A stretch of DNA of 62,235 nt from 70-18 sp041691815 (GTDB taxonomy: Bacteria; Pseudomonadota; Alphaproteobacteria; Acetobacterales; Acetobacteraceae): positions 1 to 62,235 of the forward strand of contig JBEPTZ010000010.1 of NCBI GenBank assembly GCA_041691815.1, read 5' to 3'. Below, one piece after another: positions 20,891-29,090 of this stretch; the first letter of the stretch is position 1; the number at the start of each line of letters is the position of its first letter. Made by a program: the position numbers and the translations under genes. The notes under the pieces are model-generated. The model made no database searches. It was not told where the DNA came from and was given only the letters and a program-made list of their open reading frames with translations.

Positions 20891-22555
20891 ATGTCCGACA
20901 CGCTCAAGATCGCCCTCGCCCAGATCAACCCGCATGTCGGGCAGATCACCGCCAATCTGGCGACCATCCGCCGGGCACGGGCCGAAGGCGCGCGGCTCGG
21001 CGCCGACCTGGTGGTGACGCCGGAATTCTCGCTCGGCGGCTACCCGCCGGAGGACCTGGTGCGCAAGCCGGCCTTCGTCGCCGCCTGTGCCGCGGCGATC
21101 GAGCAACTGGCGGCCGATACCGCCGATGGCGGGCCGGGGCTGATCGTCGGCGGGCCGTGGGCGGATGGCGACAAGCTGCACAACACCGCCTTCCTGCTCG
21201 ATGGCGGCCGGGTGGCGGCGCGACGGGCCAAGCACGAACTGCCGAATTACGGCGTGTTCGACGAGAAGCGGGTGTTCGACCCCGGCCCGGCCCCCGGCCC
21301 GGTGCCGTTCCGCGGCTTTCGCATCGGCCTGATGATCTGCGAGGACTGGTGGCTGCCGGAATGCGCCGAAACGCTCAGCGAGAGTGGGGCGGAGATGCTG
21401 CTGTCGATCAACGGCAGCCCGTACGAGGCCGGCAAGCAGGGCCACCGCATCGCCCTGGCGGTCAACCGGGTGGTGGAAACCGGGCTCGGCTTCGTGTTCT
21501 GCGCCCAGGTCGGCGGCCAGGACGAACTGGTGTTCGAGGGCGCCAGCTTCGTGCTCAACCCTGATCGCTCGCTGGCGGTCCAGATGCCGTATTTCGCCGA
21601 GTCGGTGACCCTGACCGAATGGACCCGCGATGGCGAGCGGCTGGTCTGCACCCCGCAGCCCCTGGCGCCGGAGCCGGGCGAACTGGAGAGCATCTACCAG
21701 GCGATGGTGGTCGGGCTGCGCGATTACGTCGGCAAGAACGGTTTTCCCGGCGTGATCCTCGGGCTGTCCGGCGGTATCGACTCGGCATTGTCGGTGGCCG
21801 TGGCGGTCGATGCGCTGGGCGCCGACAAGGTGCGCAGCTTCATGCTGCCGAGCCCGTACACCAGCACCCACAGCCTGGAAGACGCCGCCGAATGCGCCCG
21901 CCTGCTGGCGATCCGCTGCGAGAGCATCCCGATCGCCCCGGCGATGACCGCGTTTGACGGTATCCTGGCGCCGCTGTTCCACGGCCGCGCCGCCGATGCC
22001 ACCGAGGAGAACATCCAGGCGCGGGCGCGCGGGCTGATCCTGATGGCGATCTCCAACAAGCTCGGCCACATGGTGCTAACCACCGGCAACAAGAGCGAGA
22101 TGTCGGTGGGCTATGCGACGCTGTATGGCGACATGTGCGGCGGCTATTCGGTGCTGAAGGACGTCTACAAAACCACCGTGTTCGCGCTGTGCCGCTGGCG
22201 TAACGCGCATCGGCCGCAGGGCGCGCGGGGGCCGGCCGGCCCGGTGATGCCGGAGCGGGTAATCACCAAGCCGCCGAGCGCCGAACTGAAGCCGAACCAG
22301 ACCGACCAGGACAGCCTGCCGCCCTACGAGGTGCTGGACGCCATCCTGCAGGGCCTGATCGAGGGCGAAGCGAGCGTCGACGCGCTGGCGGCGGCCGGCC
22401 ATGACCGCGCCACCGTGCTGCGGGTCTGGAAGATGCTCGACCGGGCGGAATACAAGCGCCGCCAGGCGCCGCCGGGGGTGAAGATCACCGCGCGCGCGTT
22501 TGGCCGCGACCGGCGCTACCCGATCACCAACGGTTTCACCGGATTGGTCTCATGA
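20891..22555 (+). CDS. nadE: Glutamine-hydrolysing NAD+ synthase
   Basis: Last step of NAD synthesis: amidates nicotinic acid adenine dinucleotide using glutamine. 554 aa. N-terminal nitrilase-type amidohydrolase with Glu in TPEFSLGGYPPED, Lys in RAKHELPNYGVFDEKR and the nucleophile Cys in MICEDWW; C-terminal ATP-pyrophosphatase domain with LGLSGGIDSALS. The C-terminus has the usual KPPSAELKPNQTDQDSLPPY. No strong ribosome-binding site is seen. Confidence 0.95.
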   Translation: MSDTLKIALAQINPHVGQITANLATIRRARAEGARLGADLVVTPEFSLGGYPPEDLVRKPAFVAACAAAIEQLAADTADGGPGLIVGGPWADGDKLHNTAFLLDGGRVAARRAKHELPNYGVFDEKRVFDPGPAPGPVPFRGFRIGLMICEDWWLPECAETLSESGAEMLLSINGSPYEAGKQGHRIALAVNRVVETGLGFVFCAQVGGQDELVFEGASFVLNPDRSLAVQMPYFAESVTLTEWTRDGERLVCTPQPLAPEPGELESIYQAMVVGLRDYVGKNGFPGVILGLSGGIDSALSVAVAVDALGADKVRSFMLPSPYTSTHSLEDAAECARLLAIRCESIPIAPAMTAFDGILAPLFHGRAADATEENIQARARGLILMAISNKLGHMVLTTGNKSEMSVGYATLYGDMCGGYSVLKDVYKTTVFALCRWRNAHRPQGARGPAGPVMPERVITKPPSAELKPNQTDQDSLPPYEVLDAILQGLIEGEASVDALAAAGHDRATVLRVWKMLDRAEYKRRQAPPGVKITARAFGRDRRYPITNGFTGLVS

Positions 22556-22577
22556 CGATCGTCATGGGGAAGCAAGC

Positions 22578-22946
22578 ATGAACGACCTGTTTTCCCCGGC
22601 GGGCGGCTGGCAGGTGCGCATCCGCGATCTGTCGGGCGGCGCCGAGGACGGCGTCGTCGAGGAGATCGGCGGCTTCGCGTCGCTGATGCTGGCTAACGCC
22701 TTCGCGCGGCGCTACGTGCGCGACAGCATCGAGCGTTGCCGCGGCCGCGGCCTGTCGCCGGGCGCGGTGCTGGAAGCCTGGCGGGCGTTCGGCGAGGATG
22801 CCGAGGTGGTGGATGCCGCCGAGGCCGGCTGGCAGAGCGAGCCGGAACTGGGCGCTTTCGCCGACCGCCCGGCCAGCGCCGAGGAGCGCGACTGGCGCAG
22901 CCTCGACGCGCGCCGGGCCGAAGACGACCAAGACGAGGACTCGTGA
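22578..22946 (+). CDS. Small conserved-looking protein of unknown function
   Basis: 122 aa from ATG 22578 (MNDLFSPAGGWQVRIRDLSG), with GGGGAAG upstream. Soluble, mixed alpha/beta, with an acidic C-terminal tail (RRAEDDQDEDS). No known motif. It starts 22 bases after nadE and its TGA overlaps the GTG start of gltX (GTGA), so it is co-translated with both. I do not recognise a family; context suggests only co-expression. Confidence 0.7.
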   Translation: MNDLFSPAGGWQVRIRDLSGGAEDGVVEEIGGFASLMLANAFARRYVRDSIERCRGRGLSPGAVLEAWRAFGEDAEVVDAAEAGWQSEPELGAFADRPASAEERDWRSLDARRAEDDQDEDS

Positions 22947-24268
22947 GCGTCGTCCTGCGCTTCGCGCCGCCGCTGGCCAAGCGGCTGCATGTCGGAACCG
23001 CCCGGATCGGCCTGGTCAACTGGCTCTACGCCCGCAAGCGGCGCGGAAAGCTGATCCTGCGGCTGGACGATACCGACACCACGCGCGACACCGAGGCCGG
23101 CGCCGCCGCGCTGCGCGAGGACCTCGCCTGGCTGGGGCTGGACTGGGACGACAGCATCCGCCAGTCCGACCGGCTGGAACTCTACGCCGCGGCGGCGGAA
23201 CGGCTGAAGGCGGCCGGCCGGCTGTATCCGTGCTTCGAGAGCGAGGCCGAGTTGCAGGCCAAGCGCGACCAGCGGCTGAAGCGCGGCCGCTCGCCGGTCT
23301 ACGACCGTGCAATGCTGAAAATGACCGCCACACAGCGGGCGCGGGCCGAGGCCGGCGGCAAGCGGCCGTACTGGCGCTTCCTGCTCTCCGACGCCACCCG
23401 GCAATGGCAGGACCAGGTGCTGGGGCCGTGCCACGTCAAGCTGCCGACCCTCTCCGATCCGGTGCTGGTGCGCGCCGACGGCACGCCGCTGCACGCGCTG
23501 ACCTCGGTGGTGGACGACCTCGCACTCGGCGTCACCCATGTGGTGCGCGGCGAGGATCATGTGCTGCCGACCGGCGTGCAGATGGACCTGATCGCAGCCC
23601 TGGGCGGCGACCCGGCGCGGTTGCATTTCGCCCACCTGCCCGGCCTCACCATCGCCGGCGCCCGCCGGCCGGGGCGAGGTCTCGACGAATTGCCGCTGCG
23701 CGGCCTGCGGCAGGACGGCATCGAACCGGCCGCAGTGACCGCCTATCTGGCGACGCTGGGCGCGCGCGCGGCGCCGGCCGGGCTGCGCGAACTGGCGGCG
23801 GCGTTCGGCTTTGCCGGCATATCGCCGAAATCCGGGGTGTTCGATATCGCGGCGCTGCTGCAGGTGAACCGGGCGGTGCTGGCGGAAACCGCGTTCGCCG
23901 CCGTCGCGCCCCGCCTGCCGGCCGGCGCCAGCGAGGCGTTCTGGCTCGCCGTGCGCGGCCGGCTCGACCTGCTCTCCGAAGCGCGGGAATACTGGGAAGT
24001 GGTGGCCGGCGAGATCATCCCGCCGGTGATCGAAGGCGCCGCCGACGTGCTGCGCCAGGCGCTGGCGCTGCTGCCGAGCGAACCGTGGACCGCAACGGTG
24101 TGGCGCGGATGGCTCGCGGCACTGCAAGAGGCGACCGGACGCAACGCCGCGGCACTGGCCGATATCCTGCGGCTGGCGCTGACCGGTGAGGAGGACGGGC
24201 CGGACATGGACGGCCTGCTGCCACTGATCGGCCGGGCGCGGGTGGCCAAGCGGCTGGCGGCTGGATAG
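22943..24268 (+). CDS. gltX: Glutamyl-tRNA synthetase homologue with degenerate signature motifs
   Basis: Class I aminoacyl-tRNA synthetase fold, 441 aa, GTG start overlapping the upstream stop. The HIGH-type motif HVGTA (16-20) and LRLDDTDT are present, but the preceding FAPSPTG reads FAPPLAK (7-13), so the serine expected to contact glutamate is Pro10. The KMSKS loop (usually LSKR) reads ARRPGRG (240-246), with no lysine pair. The following LPLRGLRQDGIEP still matches the family. It may be the second GluRS paralogue common in alphaproteobacteria, with altered or reduced activity. The TAG stop abuts repeat F. Confidence 0.85.
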   Translation: MSVVLRFAPPLAKRLHVGTARIGLVNWLYARKRRGKLILRLDDTDTTRDTEAGAAALREDLAWLGLDWDDSIRQSDRLELYAAAAERLKAAGRLYPCFESEAELQAKRDQRLKRGRSPVYDRAMLKMTATQRARAEAGGKRPYWRFLLSDATRQWQDQVLGPCHVKLPTLSDPVLVRADGTPLHALTSVVDDLALGVTHVVRGEDHVLPTGVQMDLIAALGGDPARLHFAHLPGLTIAGARRPGRGLDELPLRGLRQDGIEPAAVTAYLATLGARAAPAGLRELAAAFGFAGISPKSGVFDIAALLQVNRAVLAETAFAAVAPRLPAGASEAFWLAVRGRLDLLSEAREYWEVVAGEIIPPVIEGAADVLRQALALLPSEPWTATVWRGWLAALQEATGRNAAALADILRLALTGEEDGPDMDGLLPLIGRARVAKRLAAG

Positions 24269-24312
24269 GCGAAGGAAGCGGTTCTTTTTTGCAAAAAAGA
24301 ACCAAAAAACTC
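24269..24312 (+). repeat. Dispersed hairpin repeat, copy F
   Basis: GCGAAGGAAGCGG, a perfect 11-bp stem GGTTCTTTTTT / AAAAAAGAACC with a GC loop (24280-24303), then AAAAAACTC. It exactly fills the gap between the TAG of gltX and the TGA of the convergent VOC gene, so it could terminate both. Confidence 0.88.
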
Positions 24313-25005
24313 TCATCGCTCAGCAATCAAGACGACCGTGACGCCATTGGCGGATACCGTTTCGGCGGTTGGCGCGCGGAGGGCGATCCGGGTGATGCGG
24401 GGTGGGCCATCGCCGGGCAGAACGTTGATTTCGCCTTGCGGCATCGCGAGCCGGTAGCCATTGGCCGCCGGAACGACCGGACGGCCGGCAACGCGGGACA
24501 GGCGGGTGGCCATCACAGCGGGCGCGGCGGCGGTGAGGGTGACGCCGACCAGCGCGGCGGCGCCGTTGGGATGCGCCAGAAAGCGCTGCTGCCAGACCAG
24601 CTCCGGGGTCTGGTGCTCGATCAGTTGCAGGCGCGGGTCGGCGTCGGTCAGTGGCAGGCGCCGGAAACGGGCGCGCGCGCCGTCCGGCTGCTCCGGGTCG
24701 GCCGGACGGTCAGCGGCCAGCAATTCGGCCTCCAGCCCGGCACGGGCGAGGCGGGCGGCGGCGGCCTCGGCGCTGCCCACCCGCAGCGACAGCACATGGG
24801 CGCCTTCACCCTGCGCCAGGAAGCGGGCCAGGGTGGCGCTGGGCCGCGCCGGATCGTCGGCCAGCAATTCGAGATAGCCTTGACCCAACATGATCCGCCC
24901 AAAGCGGGGGGCGAACCCGAGCGCGGTCCAGGCGGCGGTTGCCTGGGCCAGATCGCGCACCACGATGCCGACATGGTCGAGGCCGCTGGCCAGACCCGCG
25001 CTCAA
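24313..25005 (-). CDS. VOC (glyoxalase-like) family protein
   Basis: 230 aa. N-terminal GLDHVGIVVRDLAQATAAWTALGF is the classic vicinal-oxygen-chelate beta-alpha-beta start, with the second metal-site strand GQGYLELLADD; a second VOC module follows (ARFRRLPLTDADPRLQLIEHQTP). Probable metal-dependent enzyme of the glyoxalase_3-like type; substrate unknown. Start is TTG at 25005 overlapping the GST stop (TTGA), so the two are translationally coupled. Confidence 0.75.
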   Translation of the reverse strand: MSAGLASGLDHVGIVVRDLAQATAAWTALGFAPRFGRIMLGQGYLELLADDPARPSATLARFLAQGEGAHVLSLRVGSAEAAAARLARAGLEAELLAADRPADPEQPDGARARFRRLPLTDADPRLQLIEHQTPELVWQQRFLAHPNGAAALVGVTLTAAAPAVMATRLSRVAGRPVVPAANGYRLAMPQGEINVLPGDGPPRITRIALRAPTAETVSANGVTVVLIAER

Positions 25006-25658
25006 GGCGGCGATTCAACCGCCGGAAGGTGCCATTCGGCCGGTTCGGCGGCGGCGGCGTCGTACCACTGCGCCACCAGCCGGTGAGCGCGCACCGCGGC
25101 GCAATAGGCCTGCGTCTCGGTGGTGAGGTGCGGCTGGTAGGTGAGGAAGCGGGCAACCACCGGGGCATACATCGCATCGGCATTGCCCAAACTGGCGCCG
25201 AACAGGAACGGACCGCCGGATTTCGCCAGCGCGGCATGCCAGATCGCCTCGATGCGGGCGATATCGGCTAGGCAGCCTTCGGTCCGGCCGGCACCAACCG
25301 CGCCCTGGCGGTACAGGCTCATCGGCATCGCCATGCGCAACGCGCTGAAGCCGGCATGCATTTCCGCGGCGATCGAGCGGGCATGGGCGCGGGCGAGGGG
25401 GTCGGCGGGCCAGAGTTCAGGCGCGAATTCGGCGGCGTATTCGCAGATCGCCAGACTCTCCCACACCCGGGCGCCGCGATGCTCCAGATACGGCACGGTG
25501 CCGCCGGGGGCGACCGCCTTGATCGCCGCAGTGGTGCCGCCGGCCAGCGGGATCAACACATCCTCCACATCCAGCCGCGCCAGATGCACCGGCAGCCAGC
25601 CGCGCAGCGACCACGAGGAATACCGCCGCGTGCCGATATAAAGCCGTCCGTCTGCCAT
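25002..25658 (-). CDS. Glutathione S-transferase family protein
   Basis: 218 aa from ATG 25658, GGAGA six bases upstream. N-terminal thioredoxin-like domain begins YIGTRRYSSWSLRGWLPVHL (SSWSLR catalytic region of the YfcF/maleylacetoacetate-isomerase-like GSTs), with TVPYLEHRGARVWESLAICEY, the glutathione-binding cis-Pro and Ser; all-helical C-terminal domain after. The frame continues upstream into hairpin repeat G1 and beyond, which is not coding. Overlaps the VOC gene by four bases. Confidence 0.85.
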   Translation of the reverse strand: MADGRLYIGTRRYSSWSLRGWLPVHLARLDVEDVLIPLAGGTTAAIKAVAPGGTVPYLEHRGARVWESLAICEYAAEFAPELWPADPLARAHARSIAAEMHAGFSALRMAMPMSLYRQGAVGAGRTEGCLADIARIEAIWHAALAKSGGPFLFGASLGNADAMYAPVVARFLTYQPHLTTETQAYCAAVRAHRLVAQWYDAAAAEPAEWHLPAVESPP

Positions 25659-25700
25659 GGGTCTCTCCGTCATCATGCGGTCGGAGAATGCCACGCATGA

Positions 25701-25746
25701 GGAAGGAAGGAAGGGGTTCTTTTTTGAAAAAAGAACCAAAAAACTT
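25701..25746 (+). repeat. Dispersed hairpin repeat, copy G1
   Basis: GGAAGGAAGGAAGG, stem GGTTCTTTTT / AAAAAGAACC with a TGA loop (25715-25737), then AAAAAACTTCCATCC. Left member of an inverted pair with G2. Confidence 0.85.
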
Positions 25747-25801
25747 CCATCCGCCTTGCAACAGCGGAGCGCGGGAGACTCCGGAATCTCCAAAATGGAT
25801 G

Positions 25802-25848
25802 AAAAGTTTTTTTGTTTCTTTTTGTTCACAAAAAGAAAACCTTCCCTC
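25802..25848 (-). repeat. Dispersed hairpin repeat, copy G2
   Basis: On the minus strand GAGGGAAGG follows the TGA of the MFS gene directly, then an 11-bp stem TTTCTTTTTGT / ACAAAAAGAAA with a GA loop (25815-25838), then CAAAAAAACTTTTCATCC. It faces G1 across about 45 bp; the inner arms CATCC/GGATG match the E1/E2 pair. Confidence 0.85.
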
Positions 25849-27369
25849 TCAGTCCATCACATGCACCTCCTTCGGTGCATGATGCGACGCCGGCCGGCGC
25901 ATGATGAACAGCAGCACCAGCGGCAGCACTGCGGCCAGCATCATCAGGCGGAAGTCGGTGTTGTAGGCGATGATGCTGGCCTGCTGGTCGATCATGCCAT
26001 TCAGCATCGCGGCGCCGTGGGTGGTGCTGGGGTTGAGCAGGTGCGCCAGCGGCGATGGTCCATGCAGCAGGCGGTTGAACGGGGTGGCGACCTCGGCGAG
26101 GCGGGCGTGTTCGCTCTGCTGGCCGCTGGTCAGCATGAACGAGGTGATCGAGATTCCGATCGCCGAGCCGACATTGCGCACCAGGCTGAGCAGTGCGGTG
26201 CCATCGGTGCGCATCGCCGCCGACAGGGTGGCGAAGCCGACAATCTGCAGCGGGATGAACACCAGGCCCAGCCCGGCGCCCTGCACCATGGTGACGATCA
26301 CCAGCTCCCGTTCTGAGACATCGGGCGTCCAGGTGCTCATCGCGTAGAGCGACCAGGTCAGGAATATCAGCCCGAGCCCCATCAGCTTGCGCGGATCGAC
26401 TCGGTCGAGCAGGCGCCCGGCGATCATCATCGCGATCATGCTGCCGACGCCGCGCGGCGCCATCAGCAGCCCGGCATCCTCGACCGGATAGCCGGAGAGG
26501 TTCTGCAGATATGGCGCCAGCAGTGCCGAGCTGGCCAGCAGCACCATGCCGACCGCGAACATCATCAGCATCGTCATGCTGAAATTGAGGTCGCGAAAAA
26601 TCGCCGGCGGGATGAACGGCTTCGGCGCGGTGAACAGGTGGACCAGGAACAGATAGAAGCCGAGTCCGGCCAGCACCGCCTCGATGATGATCTCGCGCGA
26701 GTTAAACCAGTCCTGGGTCTGGCCGCGGTCCAGCATCATCTGCAGCGCGCCGATGCCCAGCGCCAGCACCCCGAAGCCCAGCCAGTCGAACCGCAGATCG
26801 GGCTTCAGCGGCGCTTGCGGCATCAGGATCAGCAAGCCAGCAACCGCCAGCACGCCGAATGGCAGGTTGACGTAGAACACCCAGCGCCAACTATACATAT
26901 CAGTGAGATAGCCGCCCAGCGTCGGCCCCAGGATCGGGCCGACCATCACCCCCATGCCCCAGATCGCCATCGCCGAGCCGCGCTGCTGGATCGGGAAGAT
27001 GTCCAGCATGGTGGACTGCGAAAGGGGCACCAGCGCCGCGCCGCACATGCCCTGCAACAGCCGGAACACCACGATCTGGTTCAGCGACTGCGCCGCGCCG
27101 CACATCATCGAGGTGACGGTGAAGCCGACCAGGCTCGCGACGAACAGGTTCTTGCGGCCGTAGCGCGCCGCCATCCAGCCGACCGGCGCGGTCATGATCG
27201 CGGCGGCAACCACGTAGCTGGTCAGCACCCAGGTGACCTGGTCGAAGGTGGCCGACAGGTTGCCCATCATATAGGGCAGCGCCACGTTGGCGATGGTGGA
27301 GTCCAGCGCCTGCATCAGGGTGGCGATCATCAGGCAGACGGTCAGCAGATTGCGCTGGCTGCGCGGCAT
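25849..27369 (-). CDS. DHA2-family drug efflux MFS transporter (EmrB/QacA type), first copy
   Basis: Proton-driven multidrug exporter of the inner membrane, 14 TM helices, 506 aa. Motifs: LDSTIANVALPYM in TM1, GWMAARYGRKNLF (MFS motif A) and GPTLGGYLTD..SWRWVFYVNLPFG (motif C region). A perfect TATAAT at 27397-27402 ends one base before the upstream ATG at 27396, so I place the start at the next ATG, 27369. Close paralogue of the next gene, with an operator-like palindrome in its promoter. It is separated from the marR-emrA-emrB operon by about 100 bp. Confidence 0.9.
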   Translation of the reverse strand: MPRSQRNLLTVCLMIATLMQALDSTIANVALPYMMGNLSATFDQVTWVLTSYVVAAAIMTAPVGWMAARYGRKNLFVASLVGFTVTSMMCGAAQSLNQIVVFRLLQGMCGAALVPLSQSTMLDIFPIQQRGSAMAIWGMGVMVGPILGPTLGGYLTDMYSWRWVFYVNLPFGVLAVAGLLILMPQAPLKPDLRFDWLGFGVLALGIGALQMMLDRGQTQDWFNSREIIIEAVLAGLGFYLFLVHLFTAPKPFIPPAIFRDLNFSMTMLMMFAVGMVLLASSALLAPYLQNLSGYPVEDAGLLMAPRGVGSMIAMMIAGRLLDRVDPRKLMGLGLIFLTWSLYAMSTWTPDVSERELVIVTMVQGAGLGLVFIPLQIVGFATLSAAMRTDGTALLSLVRNVGSAIGISITSFMLTSGQQSEHARLAEVATPFNRLLHGPSPLAHLLNPSTTHGAAMLNGMIDQQASIIAYNTDFRLMMLAAVLPLVLLFIMRRPASHHAPKEVHVMD

Positions 27370-27396
27370 GCTCGACGGGGAAAGGTCACGATCCAT

Positions 27397-27413
27397 ATTA
27401 TAAGCTGCGTTAT
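27397..27413 (-). promoter_or_regulatory. Candidate promoter -10 and MarR-type operator before the first emrB copy
   Basis: TATAAT (27397-27402) overlaps ATAAGCTGCGTTAT (27400-27413), an imperfect palindrome that matches the site in the marR promoter (30692-30705) at 13 of 14 positions. In both places it lies just upstream of or across the -10. Confidence 0.6.
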
Positions 27414-27498
27414 TATTATGACATATTACGAGATGCTGCACCGCACGCAAGGCCCAGCCTAGATGGGTTGGCTGCGTGAGGCGCGCAAGCGAGGCCGA

Positions 27499-29082
27499 TC
27501 AGTCGGCACCGGCGCGCAGCGGGGTGGGGCGCGCCGGGGCGGCCTGATCGACCGGCGCGGCGCCGGGGCGGCGCATGAACAGCAGCAGCAGCAGCGGCGG
27601 CACCACCACGAAGGTCATCATCCGGAAGTCGTTGCTGAAGGCGATGATCTGCGCCTGCCGTTCGATCATCTGGGTCAGCATCTCGGCGCCGTGGCTGGTG
27701 GTCGGGTCGAGCAGCCGGCCGATGGCGTCGTGGTTCTGGAAGATCCGGTTGAACGGGGTGATGCCGGCGGCCATGTCGGCGTGCGACACCTGGGCGCTGC
27801 GCGTCATCATGAACGAGGTGACGGAAATGCCGATCGCCGCCCCGATGTTGCGCGCCAGATTCTGCAACGCGGCGGCGTCGCCGCGCAGCGAGGGCGGCAG
27901 GGTGGCGAAGGCGATCACCGTCATCGGGTTGAAGATGAACCCCATCGCGAAGCCCTGGACGATCAGCGTGCCCACCATCTGGCCCTCGCTCATGTCCGGC
28001 GACCAGGTGCTCATGAAGTGCAGCGTGGCGCCGAGCAGGATCAGGCCGAACGCCATCAGCTTGCGCTGGTCCACCCAGACGCCGCCGAGCCGGCTGGCCA
28101 GCACCATCGCCACCATGGTGCCGAAACCGCGCGGCGCCATGGCGCGGCCGGCCTCGGCCACCGGGTAGCCGGCGAGGTTCTGCAGGAACGGCGCCAGCAG
28201 CGCCGAGGATGCCATCATGATGGTTCCGGTGCAGAACATCATCAGGCAGGCGGCGGCGAAATTGCGGTCCATGAACAGCGCCAGCGGCAGGAACGGCTTC
28301 TTGGCGGTGAACATGTGCACCAGGAACAGGTAGAAGCCGAGGCCGGCCAGCACCGCCTCCACCATGATCTCGGGTGAACTCATCCAGTCCTGGCTCTGGC
28401 CGCGATCCAGCATCAGTTGCAGCGCGCCGATGCCGAGCGCCAGCACGGCGAAACCGGTCCAGTCGAACCGCAGTTCGGGCTTGATCGGGGTGCGCGGCAT
28501 GAACAGCGCGATGCCGATGACGGCGATGATGCCGAATGGCAGGTTGACGTAGAACACCCAGCGCCAGCTCAGCGCCTCGGTGAGGTAGCCGCCCAGCGTC
28601 GGCCCCATGATCGGCCCCAGCATGATGCCCATGCCGAAGATCGCCATCGCGTGGGCGCGCTGCTCGAACGAGTAGATGTCGAGCATCACTGCCTGCGACA
28701 GCGGCGACAACGCCGCCCCGAAGGCGCCCTGCAGGATGCGGAAGATGACGATCTCTTCCAGCGTCTGCGCCGCGCCGCACAGCATCGAGGTGGCGGTGAA
28801 GCCGATGATGCAGACGATGAACAGGTTCTTGCGCCCATAGCGCTGCGCCATCCAGCCGACCGGCGCGGTCATGATCGCCGAGGCGATCACGTAGCTGGTC
28901 AGCACCCAGGTCACCTGGTCGAAAGTGGTGGACAGGCTGCCCTGCATATAGGGCAGCGCCACGTTGGCGATGGTGGAATCCAGGATCTGCATCAGCGTCG
29001 CGGTCATCGCGCAACCGGTCAGCAGCGCGCGGTGCTGCACGACCTGGGTGGGCGCCGAATGGCCTCCGGCGGACCCTGCCAT
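27499..29082 (-). CDS. emrB: DHA2-family drug efflux MFS transporter (EmrB/QacA type), second copy
   Basis: 527 aa, 14 TM helices, partner of the EmrA-like adaptor eight bases upstream. TM1 ILDSTIANVALPYM, motif A GWMAQRYGRKNLF, GPTLGGYLTEALSWRWVFYVNLPFG. Very similar along its whole length to the MFS at 25849-27369, so the pair is a tandem duplication that has since diverged. The start MAGSAGGHSAPTQ follows emrA closely. Expected to move toxic compounds into the EmrA-outer membrane channel. Confidence 0.9.
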   Translation of the reverse strand: MAGSAGGHSAPTQVVQHRALLTGCAMTATLMQILDSTIANVALPYMQGSLSTTFDQVTWVLTSYVIASAIMTAPVGWMAQRYGRKNLFIVCIIGFTATSMLCGAAQTLEEIVIFRILQGAFGAALSPLSQAVMLDIYSFEQRAHAMAIFGMGIMLGPIMGPTLGGYLTEALSWRWVFYVNLPFGIIAVIGIALFMPRTPIKPELRFDWTGFAVLALGIGALQLMLDRGQSQDWMSSPEIMVEAVLAGLGFYLFLVHMFTAKKPFLPLALFMDRNFAAACLMMFCTGTIMMASSALLAPFLQNLAGYPVAEAGRAMAPRGFGTMVAMVLASRLGGVWVDQRKLMAFGLILLGATLHFMSTWSPDMSEGQMVGTLIVQGFAMGFIFNPMTVIAFATLPPSLRGDAAALQNLARNIGAAIGISVTSFMMTRSAQVSHADMAAGITPFNRIFQNHDAIGRLLDPTTSHGAEMLTQMIERQAQIIAFSNDFRMMTFVVVPPLLLLLFMRRPGAAPVDQAAPARPTPLRAGAD

Positions 29083-29090
29083 GGCGAGGC

